Shown piece by piece: positions 1 to 8,016 of a DNA stretch of 23,626 bases. Position numbers and translations under genes: made by a program. Below the pieces are notes generated by a model. It saw only the letters and a program-made list of their open reading frames with translations, was not told the origin of the DNA and searched no databases. The number at the start of each line of letters is the position of its first letter. Positions within the stretch are counted from its first letter, which is position 1. The stretch comes from Bacteroidales bacterium (GTDB lineage Bacteria; Bacteroidota; Bacteroidia; Bacteroidales; UBA932): contig JAEDLO010000017.1 in assembly GCA_016295245.1 (NCBI GenBank), positions 1 to 23,626 on the forward strand, written 5' to 3'.

Positions 1-406
1 GCAGGTGAGACCATTATGCCTTCACCTGCGCGGGTACCCCCCGTCAGAAGTACCTCTGAGGCACATTGGGTGCGCAGGTGATTGACAGGAAGAAGGGCCA
101 CCCCGCTCAGACCTAGCTCTGATGGGTCCTCGGCAGAGTTTTGTCATTCACCTGCGCGGGCGACCCCTCTCAGAAGTACCTGTGAGGCACATCAGGTGCG
201 CAGGTGAGACCATTATGCCTTCACCTGCGCGCTTGACCCCCTCCAGAAGTACCTCTGAGGCACCCTGGGTGCGCAGGTGATTGACAGGAAGCACGTCCAC
301 CCCTCTCAGACCTAGCTCTGATGGGTCCTCGGCAATATTTTGTCATTCACCTGCGCGGGCGACCCCCTATCAGAGGTCCTCTGAGGCACATCACCTGCGC
401 AGGTGA
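1..406. repeat. Array of nested palindromic modules, 199-bp period
   Basis: Two copies of a 199-bp unit lie head to tail; position 1 corresponds to 200 and position 121 to 320. The first copy starts at the window edge, so the array may extend left. Each unit holds two ~60-bp modules bounded by inverted arms TCACCTGCGC and GCGCAGGTGA. Modules are at 22-81, 149-207, 221-280 and 347-406. The linkers are 67, 13 and 66 nt. Inside every module, and inside both long linkers, is a smaller dyad TCAGA-N6-TCTGA or a one-change variant (44-59, 107-122, 170-185, 243-258, 306-321, 368-382). The last module ends in a perfect 16-bp palindrome at 391-406. No credible coding sequence crosses it. I do not recognise the family; a BIME/REP-like or other interspersed element is the nearest analogy, by inference only. 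Confidence 0.85.
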
Positions 407-655
407 ATTACACGAGAACAGCACTGAGTTGTCCTCTGTACGCACCTGCTCCGGAACTTGCTTGGGGGCCTTCTTGTCGTTACTTTGGTTGGCTTCGATT
501 TCTGCCAAAGCCAGCGAGTATTTTGGGTTTCTGACACCACGCAGAACTCAAATTTCGAAAGGCGATGTGCAATAATTTGAAGTTCCTATCCAACGAAATG
601 CTCTTCCGTGTTTTCTGCCGGGGCGAAATAATTAGTTTGCAAATGGATGACACAA
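407..655. other. Non-coding stretch without recognised features
   Basis: Between the palindrome array and the promoter of the hydrolase gene there are about 250 bases of lower GC. Short open frames exist on both strands, but none has a family-like protein, a signal peptide or a plausible start. A lone GCACCTGC at about 442 resembles a decayed array arm. I see no RNA gene or terminator here. Confidence 0.5.
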
Positions 656-687
656 TTTGGTTTTGTTTCCACAATTCTTTACCTTTA
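656..687 (+). promoter_or_regulatory. Likely promoter of the 708 hydrolase gene
   Basis: TTTG at 656-659, a 20-nt spacer, then TACCTTTA at 680-687. This fits the Bacteroidota consensus TTTG-N19/21-TAnnTTTG except for the last base. The predicted start of transcription is near 692, giving a leader of about 16 nt before the ATG at 708. Confidence 0.45.
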
Positions 688-707
688 AAAGACTTATTCC
701 GTTTACG

Positions 708-2057
708 ATGAAAACAGCCACTCTGATCCGAAAACAGCTTGTAATCGCTGCAATCTTTTTCCTGTTCAGCACCATATCCTTCGCCCGGACCTTCGCCCCT
801 TCCGACCAACCGGACTCTCCCGAGATTTGGTCAGGGAAACTGGAAGTCCAAGGTACCCGACTCTCAATCGTCTTCCACCTCGACGGTCAGAAGCCGACGA
901 TGGATTCGCCTGATCAGGGTGTAAAGGGAATTCCGATTGTCGTAGAGAGGACGGACTACGGCGGAATTTCTATCGAAATCCCTTCTATTGCAGCAAGTTA
1001 CAAAGGTAATATGCTTTTCAATAAGATTCTGGGGACTTTCACGCAGAGGGGATTTTCATTGCCACTGACCCTTACGCCCGGGGAGCAGAAGCTTGCGCGC
1101 CCGCAAACGCCCGTGGGTCCTTTCCCTTATGTCAGCGAGGAGCTTACTTTCTTCAATGGCGATGTCGCCCTCCATGGCACCCTTGTCCTGCCTCAGGCCT
1201 GTACCCGAGCGACTCCAGTGCTGCTGATGGTTACCGGCAGCGGCCAGCAGAACCGCGACGAGGAGGTATTCGAGCATAAGCCTTTCGCCGTTATTGCGGA
1301 TGCCCTCGCCCGGGCAGGCATTGCCACCCTGCGCTATGACGACAGGGGCATCGGCGGCTATGCGGGTAACATCAACGACTGCACGACTGAGGATTTCAAG
1401 AATGACGCGGCTGCCGGCATCGAGTTGCTCCGCACACGCTTTGACAATGTGGGCGTCATCGGCCACAGCGAAGGCGGCGCGATTGCCCTGATGCTCGCAG
1501 CTGAGCAGAAGGTGGACTTCGTCGTCTCGCTCGCGGGAATGGTCGTCTCTGGCGCGCAAATGCTTGTATGGCAGAATCGCCTAAGCCTCAAGGAGTTGGG
1601 CTTCGCGGACGCGGATATCGATGCATATTGCACGCTGCTCGAAAAGGCTTTTGCCGCCAGCGTCCAGGGAGGTCCATTGCCTGATTCCGACGCCTGCGGG
1701 CTGCTGCCTGAATCCCTGAAGAAGAACTACCAGGCCGTGTTGGAGCAGATCCGCCTGCCGTACCTGCACCATTTCCTCGAGCTCGACCTGCGCCCCTTGC
1801 TCGGCAGAATCAATTGCCCGGTGCTCGCCCTTAATGGCAGCAAAGACAGCCAGGTTGACCCCGATGGCAACCTCGCCGCCCTTCGCAGCGGCCTCCCTAA
1901 TACGGGAACCAACAAAATTGAAGTCCTTCCCGGACTAAATCACATTTTCCAACACTGCACCACCGGCTCCGCCAGCGAGTACCGTGACATCGAGGAAACC
2001 TTTGCCCCTGAGGCTCTGGATAAGATAATAAGTTGGGTGTCAGAACTTTATCAATAG
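708..2057 (+). CDS. Secreted alpha/beta hydrolase (serine hydrolase, COG1073-like)
   Basis: 449 residues. The first ~27 form a signal peptide (basic start, hydrophobic core, end near SFA-R), so the protein is exported. Residues ~35-130 form a beta-rich N-terminal domain common in Bacteroidota members of this family. The hydrolase fold follows: VTGSGQQNRDE is a typical oxyanion-region signature, GHSEGG supplies the nucleophile Ser254, Asp380 sits in NGSKDSQ and His412 in LNHIF, giving a full triad. The substrate is not evident; relatives are called peptidase S9-like or esterases. I chose the ATG at 708 over the upstream ATG at 657, because the earlier start would put 17 non-signal residues before the signal peptide and overlap the likely promoter. 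It is monocistronic and convergent with the DUF1593 gene. Confidence 0.85.
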   Translation: MKTATLIRKQLVIAAIFFLFSTISFARTFAPSDQPDSPEIWSGKLEVQGTRLSIVFHLDGQKPTMDSPDQGVKGIPIVVERTDYGGISIEIPSIAASYKGNMLFNKILGTFTQRGFSLPLTLTPGEQKLARPQTPVGPFPYVSEELTFFNGDVALHGTLVLPQACTRATPVLLMVTGSGQQNRDEEVFEHKPFAVIADALARAGIATLRYDDRGIGGYAGNINDCTTEDFKNDAAAGIELLRTRFDNVGVIGHSEGGAIALMLAAEQKVDFVVSLAGMVVSGAQMLVWQNRLSLKELGFADADIDAYCTLLEKAFAASVQGGPLPDSDACGLLPESLKKNYQAVLEQIRLPYLHHFLELDLRPLLGRINCPVLALNGSKDSQVDPDGNLAALRSGLPNTGTNKIEVLPGLNHIFQHCTTGSASEYRDIEETFAPEALDKIISWVSELYQ

Positions 2058-2102
2058 GCTTGCTCGTGGCACGTCTTGCTAAAGAATCTGTATTCCAAAA
2101 TG

Positions 2103-2137
2103 GCAGCTTGTTTTGGGGAGTATCTGCAAACAAGTGC
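2103..2137. terminator. Possible bidirectional terminator hairpin
   Basis: In the 97-bp gap between convergent genes, GCA-g-CTTGTTT (2103-2113) can pair with AAACAAG-TGC (2128-2137): ten pairs with one bulged G and a 14-nt loop. There is no U-tract, so the call rests on position and pairing only. Confidence 0.3.
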
Positions 2138-2154
2138 TAACGAAATCGCTTTCA

Positions 2155-3588
2155 CTATTCTGTTACGTTTACGATAACTCTCTGATATCTGGTCAATGAA
2201 GGATTTCCGTTATCAGATACTTCAAGAATAATGTGCATAGTACCGCAACGTCCTGTTTTGGGAACGATGAATGAAGCCTTGGCCTTATCGGCGTTTTCAA
2301 TTTCCAAAGGATTGCCTGTGCGGGCCGATGCGATGTTGAATGTGCCAGGTTCGGGATAATAATACCATTTGAAACTCAATTCATTACCATCCGGGTCTGT
2401 GCTGGCTTCAGCGCTAAGCTCTATTTTGTCACCAATCTTGGCAGATATTTCTGCAGGAGAGGAAAGTTTGGCTACCGGTGGATGATTGGTGCTTTCATAA
2501 TCTTTTATTGTCCAATCCATCCTGGCGACAAAATCATTCTGGAATGCTTCACGCCAGCGCCAGATTGTAGCCTTGTTGCTGTTATGCCAAAATCCGTCAA
2601 GTCCCAGTACTTCATCCTGGGCATCTGTCCACAAAGGACGGGTTTCAGGCTCGCCGAACCAGCGTTCAGTTCTTGGTTGATAATACTCATAGCGTCCGCC
2701 CCAACTTCCCCAATCAGGATGTTCAGGATTGCCTAATCCATTGTCTATCAGATATAAGAAAGAAGGCGAATCACCCTCCATCAGATATTCAATTAAAGGA
2801 TACTGTTCACCCAGCGGTCCTTTGCAGCGAATATTCTTGTCCAACCACGGATTATCAACTATTTCAAAGTTTGCTCCGGCAAAACGTCCGTGGAAATGAT
2901 CACCACTGATACCGCTCCAAGTTCCATAATGATAAGCACCCAAATGATGGTATCCGGGACTTGCAATATAGAACAGGTCCTTGAAGTTCTTTCTTATCCA
3001 CGGTCCGCTGTCATCCTGGTCGGAAATGGTATAAACGCGAAGTTTCTTCACAAAAGCATCAAGTTCTTCCTGCGGCCTGGTGTTTTTCACCTTCCAGAGA
3101 GCTTGCGCAAGGCAGTTGGGACCTCCCCAGACAAGTACCCACACAGGACGGGAATCTTCCTTGTCAACGGTCTTGATGATCCACTCGGAACCTTCAGAAT
3201 CCATTCCTTCACCAACTGCGTGCATTCCATAATCGGCACGTCCTTCTTTGATTACTGACAAGAGCGATTCCTTTGTAGGGTATCCGGGTTCATGTTTGAG
3301 CAAGTTCGCCTGTACTTTACCGTATGCTTCAACAATCTCTTTTATTCTCCAAGTCGCCAGCTTGCTTTGCTGATGAACGGATGTCGTGGCAATAAGGCCC
3401 TCTATATCCCATTGGTTGGAATAAGTCAAGAATCTTACCAGTGACATTGCATCGTCAGGCTCATTCTCAATATCGGTCAGAACCAGAATTCTAGGCTTTT
3501 CAGCGGATTTGGCATTGGCCTGACAGGACAGGCAGACAACTGTCAACGCAATGATCAAAACTTTGTAGAGGGTCTCAAAAGTCTTCAT
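2155..3588 (-). CDS. Secreted DUF1593 protein (nucleoside hydrolase-like, Sde182 type)
   Basis: 477 residues. A signal sequence covers about 1-26; cleavage could follow ANA at 26, while the LSC at 20-22 makes a lipoprotein possible but the lipobox is imperfect. The motif TDIENEPDDAMS at 38-49 is the acidic signature of DUF1593 (PF07632), whose fold is related to nucleoside hydrolases. From about residue 375 a C-terminal Ig-like domain (PPVAKLSSP, STDPDGNELSFKW) matches the C-terminal region of cellulose-binding Sde182-type proteins. Substrate and activity are unknown; an extracytoplasmic role on plant-derived glycans is a guess from relatives. The gene starts 13 nt after the fhs stop on the same strand, with no separate promoter visible. 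Sampled lines are about 42-55% GC, against about 65% for a sampled fhs line, suggesting separate origin. Confidence 0.85.
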   Translation of the reverse strand: MKTFETLYKVLIIALTVVCLSCQANAKSAEKPRILVLTDIENEPDDAMSLVRFLTYSNQWDIEGLIATTSVHQQSKLATWRIKEIVEAYGKVQANLLKHEPGYPTKESLLSVIKEGRADYGMHAVGEGMDSEGSEWIIKTVDKEDSRPVWVLVWGGPNCLAQALWKVKNTRPQEELDAFVKKLRVYTISDQDDSGPWIRKNFKDLFYIASPGYHHLGAYHYGTWSGISGDHFHGRFAGANFEIVDNPWLDKNIRCKGPLGEQYPLIEYLMEGDSPSFLYLIDNGLGNPEHPDWGSWGGRYEYYQPRTERWFGEPETRPLWTDAQDEVLGLDGFWHNSNKATIWRWREAFQNDFVARMDWTIKDYESTNHPPVAKLSSPAEISAKIGDKIELSAEASTDPDGNELSFKWYYYPEPGTFNIASARTGNPLEIENADKAKASFIVPKTGRCGTMHIILEVSDNGNPSLTRYQRVIVNVTE

Positions 3589-3601
3589 GTGCTAGCGATC
3601 T

Positions 3602-5269
3602 TTAGCTCAATCCGAATATCTCTCCATTCTCGACGCCGATGCGCAGGGCCTGAGGGGATTTCGGCAAGCCCGGCATACGGATGATGTCTCCAGCGATGGC
3701 AACGATAATCTCCGCGCCGGCATTGATCACGATGTCGCGGATATCGAACTCAAAGCCCTCTGGAGCGCCGTAGGCCTTAGGGTTCTGTGAGAAGGAATAC
3801 TGTGTCTTTGCGATGCAGACTTCGAGAGCCGAATAGCCAGCCTCTTCAAGCATCTTTATCTTCTTTGAGGCTGTCGATGAGAACTTAATGGATGACGCAC
3901 CGTACACCTTTCGAGCGACGGCCTCGATTTTCGACTTGATGTCCGAGCTGCGTGCATAGGCATAGCGCAACTCGCCCGACGGCTCGTTCTCAATCGTCTC
4001 TACCACCAGGCGCGCGAGCTCCTCTGCGCCCTCGCCACCCTTGAGGAAGGCCTCGTTGAGAGCGAAAGGCACGCCCATCTGGGCGCAATGGCGGCGCACA
4101 AGTTCAATCTCCTCCTCGGTGTCCTGCGCATAGCGGTTGAAGCATACCACCACGCTCTGCCCGAAGGCCTGCAGGTTGGCGATATGCCTATCGAGATTCG
4201 CGAAGCCCTTCACGACGCCCTCGGCATTCGGCTCACGGATTTCGCTTTCAGCGACGCCGCCGTGCATCTTCAGACCCTGGAGGGTTGCGACCAGGACGGT
4301 GAGAGCCGGCTGGATGCCCGCCTTGCGGCACTTGATGTCCAGGAACTTCTCCGCGCCGAGGTCAGCGCCGAAGCCCGCCTCGGTGATGGCATAGTCGCCG
4401 AAGGTCATCGCCATCTTGGTCGCGAGGATGGAGTTGCAGCCGTGGGCGATGTTGGCGAACGGTCCGCCGTGGATGAAGGCGGGAGTGTTTTCCGTCGTCT
4501 GCACGAGGTTCGGCTTGATTGCATCGACAAGCAGCGAAGTCACTGCCCCGCCGACTCCGAGGTCGCGCACGTGGAAAGGCTCGCCGCTCAGGGTGTAACC
4601 GAGCAGAATATTGTCGATGCGGCGCCTCAGGTCGTCGATATCGCTTGAAAGGCAGAGTATTGCCATAATCTCGGAAGCCGGGGTGATATCGAAGCCCGAC
4701 TCCTGCGGAAGGCCGTTGCCGGCGCCTCCTAGACCGGTCACAATCTGGCGCAGCTGCCTGTCGTTGACGTCAAGGGCACGCTTCCAGAGTATCTGCTTGA
4801 GGCCGAAGCCCTCTGCGCGATGCTGGTAAATGTAGTTGTCCAGCAGGGCGGAAATCATATTGTTTGCGGATGTGATTGCGTGGAAGTCTCCGGTGAAGTG
4901 GAGGTTGATCTTGTCCATCGGCAGGACCTGGGCATAACCGCCGCCGGCTGCGCCTCCCTTCATACCGAAGCAGGGACCGAGCGAGGGCTCCCTCAGGGCG
5001 AGGACGGCCTTCTTGCCGATCCTGTTAAGGCCGAGGGCCAGACCTACCGACACGGTCGTCTTGCCGATGCCGGCCTTGGTTGGGGTGATTGCCGTCACGA
5101 GGATGAGTTTGCTGCGGGAAACTTCCTTCTCGTCGATGAGCGTGTATGGGACTTTTGCAATGTAGTGGCCGTAGGGCTCGATGCTCTCTACGGGGATGCC
5201 TGCCTTGCGGGCTATCTGGTCAATGGGCAGGAGGGTCGCCTCGCGGGCGATTTCGATATCGCTTTTCAT
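3602..5269 (-). CDS. fhs: Formate--tetrahydrofolate ligase
   Basis: 555 residues, full length for the family. The enzyme makes 10-formyl-tetrahydrofolate from formate, ATP and tetrahydrofolate in the cytoplasm, feeding purine and formyl-methionine synthesis or running in reverse. The P-loop TPTKAGIGKTT is at 62-72, followed by the diagnostic stretch with EPSLGPCFGMKGGAAGGG and FTGDFHAITSANN. The C-terminus ends RIGVENGEIFGLS, also typical. The ATG at 5269 is fixed by a perfect promoter box ending 4 nt upstream, so the mRNA is probably leaderless. The AT-rich DUF1593 gene follows at 13 nt and could be co-transcribed. Codon use is GC-rich like most of the window. Confidence 0.98.
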   Translation of the reverse strand: MKSDIEIAREATLLPIDQIARKAGIPVESIEPYGHYIAKVPYTLIDEKEVSRSKLILVTAITPTKAGIGKTTVSVGLALGLNRIGKKAVLALREPSLGPCFGMKGGAAGGGYAQVLPMDKINLHFTGDFHAITSANNMISALLDNYIYQHRAEGFGLKQILWKRALDVNDRQLRQIVTGLGGAGNGLPQESGFDITPASEIMAILCLSSDIDDLRRRIDNILLGYTLSGEPFHVRDLGVGGAVTSLLVDAIKPNLVQTTENTPAFIHGGPFANIAHGCNSILATKMAMTFGDYAITEAGFGADLGAEKFLDIKCRKAGIQPALTVLVATLQGLKMHGGVAESEIREPNAEGVVKGFANLDRHIANLQAFGQSVVVCFNRYAQDTEEEIELVRRHCAQMGVPFALNEAFLKGGEGAEELARLVVETIENEPSGELRYAYARSSDIKSKIEAVARKVYGASSIKFSSTASKKIKMLEEAGYSALEVCIAKTQYSFSQNPKAYGAPEGFEFDIRDIVINAGAEIIVAIAGDIIRMPGLPKSPQALRIGVENGEIFGLS

Positions 5270-5273
5270 TCTA

Positions 5274-5281
5274 CAAATTTA
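5274..5281 (-). promoter_or_regulatory. fhs promoter -7 box, leaderless spacing
   Basis: On the minus strand the sequence reads TAAATTTG-TAGA-ATG. The box is a perfect TAnnTTTG and leaves only 4 nt before the start codon, so the predicted first transcribed base is at or next to the A of ATG. A loose -33 element (ATTG, plus-strand 5304-5307) lies 22 nt further upstream. Confidence 0.65.
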
Positions 5282-5352
5282 CAAAACTTTGAATATCGTA
5301 CGACAATTATCCGCCCCGGCCAGTAAAGAAATGAGACAATCTTCTCTATGAA

Positions 5353-6339
5353 TTACATTCCGTAAATCAATATCATCGCTGTGGCGGCGAGAGTCAGGAA
5401 AAGTATCATCAAAATCAGGAAAACAAGCCCTATGAGTATGGTTTTGCGCAGGCTCTTGCGCCTCGTGTAGCCGAACATCTGGCAGAAGTCATAGACCAAT
5501 ATGAGGGCAATCAGCAGCACGCCGAGGTTCTCCTCCCGACCGAAGGTAAACAGCAGTGTGAACATCATAAAGAAGCAGAACTGGCAGAGGATATAGGCGG
5601 AGGTGGTCGCGCAGGCGGTGAAGCCCAAATGCTCCCTCCTGCCGAACACTATCCACATCGATAGAGTGAGGGCAATCAGCTGCCAGATGAATGCGAAGAT
5701 GCCCTGGCTGCGCAAAGCCCCCTCCAGACTCGCCAGGGAGGCCTCCATGCGGTTGGTGACCATCTCGGGGTGCTTGTCAAGATTGAAGAAGCAATAAGCC
5801 TTGAAAACTGCGTTGCCGACATTGGCCATATTGAGCGTAAGGGTGTCACTTTCGCCTATGGTCACCGCGCCTTCCATCTCCATTTCAGACATATCGTTGC
5901 CGATCACGACGTCATTGGTGCCCGGCATTTCGGGGTTCAGGATGGAACTCATCAGAGAGAAGAAGGCATAGAAGATGATCAGCGCGGTCATAGGCGCAAG
6001 GTAGCGGCTGTTCTGGCCTGAAAGATAGTCGCGTATCATATAGCCTGGACGCAGCAGCAGGTGGATGAAGGTGCGCTTCGCATCGTCGTTCAGGAAAGGG
6101 ATGCTGTCGAAGCTGCCTTTGAAGAAGCTCTTCTTGCTTGCCCGGTAGGACTGGCCGCAGTGCGGGCAATACGGCGTGGTGATGACCCGGCCGCAGGAGT
6201 TGCACTCTATGGGCGCGAAGTCCTCATCCTTGCGTATGATACTGTGCTTGCCTGTACGTTGCCAGATTTTGAAGCGGCGCCATATTAGCGCAACGCCGTT
6301 TTTGATGCCGCCGTTTTTGAACAGTTCTTTCAGTTTCAT
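5353..6339 (-). CDS. DUF3667 zinc-ribbon membrane protein
   Basis: 328 residues. A cytoplasmic zinc ribbon is formed by C46-x2-C49 and C58-x2-C61 in the pattern CNSCG...YCPHCGQ, then a conserved stretch ending in LLLRPGYMIRDYLSGQNSRYL, and after it about five hydrophobic segments (first at YLAPMTALIIFYAFFSLMSS). This order is that of DUF3667 family proteins of Bacteroidota, which have no established function. I chose the ATG at 6339: an in-frame TTG at 6360 lies inside the -7 promoter box and cannot be the start of the same transcript. The gene is divergent from the thioesterase operon. fhs follows 83 nt downstream with its own promoter. Confidence 0.8.
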   Translation of the reverse strand: MKLKELFKNGGIKNGVALIWRRFKIWQRTGKHSIIRKDEDFAPIECNSCGRVITTPYCPHCGQSYRASKKSFFKGSFDSIPFLNDDAKRTFIHLLLRPGYMIRDYLSGQNSRYLAPMTALIIFYAFFSLMSSILNPEMPGTNDVVIGNDMSEMEMEGAVTIGESDTLTLNMANVGNAVFKAYCFFNLDKHPEMVTNRMEASLASLEGALRSQGIFAFIWQLIALTLSMWIVFGRREHLGFTACATTSAYILCQFCFFMMFTLLFTFGREENLGVLLIALILVYDFCQMFGYTRRKSLRKTILIGLVFLILMILFLTLAATAMILIYGM

Positions 6340-6357
6340 CAGATCGAGCTTTGATGA

Positions 6358-6365
6358 CAAATATA
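6358..6365 (-). promoter_or_regulatory. Promoter -7 box of the DUF3667 gene
   Basis: The minus strand reads TATATTTG, a perfect TAnnTTTG, 18 nt before the ATG at 6339. It faces away from the plus-strand box at 6378-6385 with a 12-nt gap. No clear -33 element is seen. Confidence 0.6.
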
Positions 6366-6377
6366 GAAAAAAGCGTG

Positions 6378-6385
6378 TAAATTTG
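6378..6385 (+). promoter_or_regulatory. Promoter -7 box of the thioesterase operon, leaderless spacing
   Basis: TAAATTTG-CCAT-ATG: a perfect box ends 4 nt before the start codon at 6390, predicting an mRNA that begins at the ATG. A TTTG at 6350-6353 lies 24 nt upstream, a little farther than the usual 19-21 nt. Confidence 0.6.
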
Positions 6386-6389
6386 CCAT

Positions 6390-6791
6390 ATGGAAAAATA
6401 TATACACAAAGTCAAGTACTACGAATGTGACAGGATGGGTATCACCCACCACTCCAACTATATCCGTTTTATGGAAGAGGCCCGCGTCGATGTCCTCGAC
6501 CATATAGGCTACGGCTACGAGAAGATGGAAAGCGACGGTTACACTTCCCCTGTGGTCAGTCTGTCGGTGGATTACAAGGCGCCGACCACCTTCCAGGACG
6601 AGATTGAAATCGAGGTTTTCGTCAAGGAGATAAGCACCCTGAAGATGACTTTAGGCTACGAGATGAAATGCCGTGGCAAGCTGGTGTTCCGCGGCTCGAG
6701 CGTCCACTGCTTCTTTGCCGAAGGCCGCCCTGTATCCATCCAGGAGCGCTATTCAGGCTTCTACGAGGCACTTATGCAGCTTAAGAAATAA
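6390..6791 (+). CDS. Acyl-CoA thioesterase, YbgC/4HBT hotdog family
   Basis: 133 residues, a usual size for single-hotdog 4HBT enzymes that hydrolyse acyl-CoA in the cytoplasm. The family motif YYECDRMGITHHSNYIRFMEEAR at the N-terminus contains the catalytic Asp14 followed by HHSNY, and VDYKAPTTFQDEIEI forms the next conserved strand region. The physiological substrate is not evident. It is the first gene of a three-gene operon: its TAA shares one base with the ATG of the next gene (TAATG at 6789-6793), which implies translational coupling. The ATG at 6390 is preferred because the promoter box ends just 4 nt before it. Confidence 0.9.
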   Translation: MEKYIHKVKYYECDRMGITHHSNYIRFMEEARVDVLDHIGYGYEKMESDGYTSPVVSLSVDYKAPTTFQDEIEIEVFVKEISTLKMTLGYEMKCRGKLVFRGSSVHCFFAEGRPVSIQERYSGFYEALMQLKK

Positions 6792-7534
6792 TGTCCCGCG
6801 AGATTTTCAAACGCTCCTCCCTGTTGTTGGGAGATGATGTGATGGCATCCCTGTCCTGCGCCAGCGTAATCCTTTTCGGCGTGGGAGGGGTAGGCAGCTG
6901 GTGCGCCGAGGGGCTGGTCCGAACCGGCATCGGCAAGCTCACCCTCGTGGACAGCGACAGCGTCAATGCGACTAATGTCAACCGCCAGCTGGAAGCGACC
7001 TGCTCCACCCTCGGCCGCCCCAAGGTCGAGGCGATGAAGGAACGACTGCTGGACATCAACCCTGACGCGCAGATTACCATCATCAGGGAGCGCTACACAC
7101 GGGAAACAGCCCCTTCATTCAAGCTGGAGGATTACGATTACGTTATCGACGCAATCGACTCCCTCTCTGACAAAATCGCACTCATACTCCACGCTACCTC
7201 CCTGCCCGGGACCAAACTGTTTTCCTCTATGGGAGCTGCCCTGAAGGTCGATCCCGCCAAGGTGGAGGTCGCTGAGTTCTGGGACGTTCGGGGCTGCCCT
7301 CTTGCCGCCCTCATCCGAAAAAAGATGCGCCGCGAGGGGACCTTCCCGAAGCGAAAATTCCTCTGCGTCTATGACGGCGAGGTGTTGCCTAACCTGGGCA
7401 GTGACGACAGCGCCCACGAGGAAGGACGAGCCGTGACCAACGGTTCCGTCGCGCCCGTGACGGCCATCTTCGGGATGACACTCGCGGGGTTGGTAATCAA
7501 AGACTTATACTCTAATACCATAAAGAAACAATAG
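6791..7534 (+). CDS. tcdA: tRNA threonylcarbamoyladenosine dehydratase (E1-like, TcdA/CsdL)
   Basis: 247 residues, a normal length. Members of this ThiF/HesA branch use ATP to dehydrate t6A at position 37 of ANN-decoding tRNAs to its cyclic form ct6A. Visible features are the N-terminal RSSLLLGDD, the nucleotide-binding loop GVGGVGSW at 30-37, LVDSD with Asp54 and Asp56, then NVNRQ and a long DYVIDAIDS stretch. The C-terminal half has the KDP-like VDPAKVEVAEFWDVRGCPLAALIRK region of the family (split here: the CPLA segment follows WDVRG). A catalytic E1 cysteine for ubiquitin-like partners is not expected. It overlaps the thioesterase stop by one base and is followed 3 nt later by DUF456. Confidence 0.9.
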   Translation: MSREIFKRSSLLLGDDVMASLSCASVILFGVGGVGSWCAEGLVRTGIGKLTLVDSDSVNATNVNRQLEATCSTLGRPKVEAMKERLLDINPDAQITIIRERYTRETAPSFKLEDYDYVIDAIDSLSDKIALILHATSLPGTKLFSSMGAALKVDPAKVEVAEFWDVRGCPLAALIRKKMRREGTFPKRKFLCVYDGEVLPNLGSDDSAHEEGRAVTNGSVAPVTAIFGMTLAGLVIKDLYSNTIKKQ

Positions 7535-7537
7535 CTT

Positions 7538-8014
7538 ATGTTCCTGATAATTCTTGCAATCCTGCTTGGTATCATCGGCATCATCGGATGCATAGTCCCG
7601 GGACTTCCCGGCCCTCCGATCAGCCTCGTCGCCCTGCTGTGCGTCAAGTTCTCGCCTGCCGCCGCAGATCCTGTGAGTTCCACCCTGCTTTCAATCTGCA
7701 TCGTCGCTGTCATTTTCGTCACAGTGATCGACTACATCCTACCGCCTAAGATGACTCGCCGCTTCGGGGGCCACAAGGCAGCCTCGACCGGCGCAATGAT
7801 AGGTCTCATTGCCGGGATGTTCTTTACCCCGATAGGGATGATCGGAGGCTCGCTTCTGGGTGCCTTCCTGGGAGAGTTGCTGATAGAAAACAGAGGCGCC
7901 GCAGATGCTCTGAAAGCTTCTCTGGGCGCCTTTCTGGGTTTCATCCTGACCACCGGGCTCAAACTTGCCTGCTCGGGAGTCATTATGTATTATATCTTCG
8001 CTCTGTCCTTCTGA
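7538..8014 (+). CDS. DUF456 integral membrane protein
   Basis: 158 residues, nearly all hydrophobic, with glycine-rich membrane helices and few charged residues. IVPGLPGPPISL near residue 22, a polar turn YILPPKMTRRFGGHKAASTGAMIG in mid-protein, and GSLLGAFLGELLIENR are the recognisable features of DUF456 (PF04306). About four membrane segments are seen. No biochemical role is established. It is the last gene of the 6390 operon, starting 3 nt after the tcdA stop, and its stop is 2 nt from the convergent GH43 stop. Confidence 0.85.
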   Translation: MFLIILAILLGIIGIIGCIVPGLPGPPISLVALLCVKFSPAAADPVSSTLLSICIVAVIFVTVIDYILPPKMTRRFGGHKAASTGAMIGLIAGMFFTPIGMIGGSLLGAFLGELLIENRGAADALKASLGAFLGFILTTGLKLACSGVIMYYIFALSF

Positions 8015-8016
8015 TC

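Noticed and set aside
1..406. CRISPR array or integron attC cassette array
   Set aside because: Arms are palindromic but spacing alternates between 13 and about 67 nt, linkers are themselves repeated, and no attC core sites (RYYYAAC/GTTRRRY pair), cas or integrase gene is seen.
321..575. 84-codon open frame partly in the array
   Set aside because: It starts inside the repeat and has arginine/proline-rich composition that comes from the repeat; no start context or family resemblance.
480..809. 109-codon minus-strand frame near the hydrolase start
   Set aside because: It is antisense to the signal-peptide region and its translation has no family features; it covers the likely promoter.
4088..4648. 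186-codon plus-strand frame
   Set aside because: It is the complement of the fhs coding sequence, which is certain from its conserved motifs.
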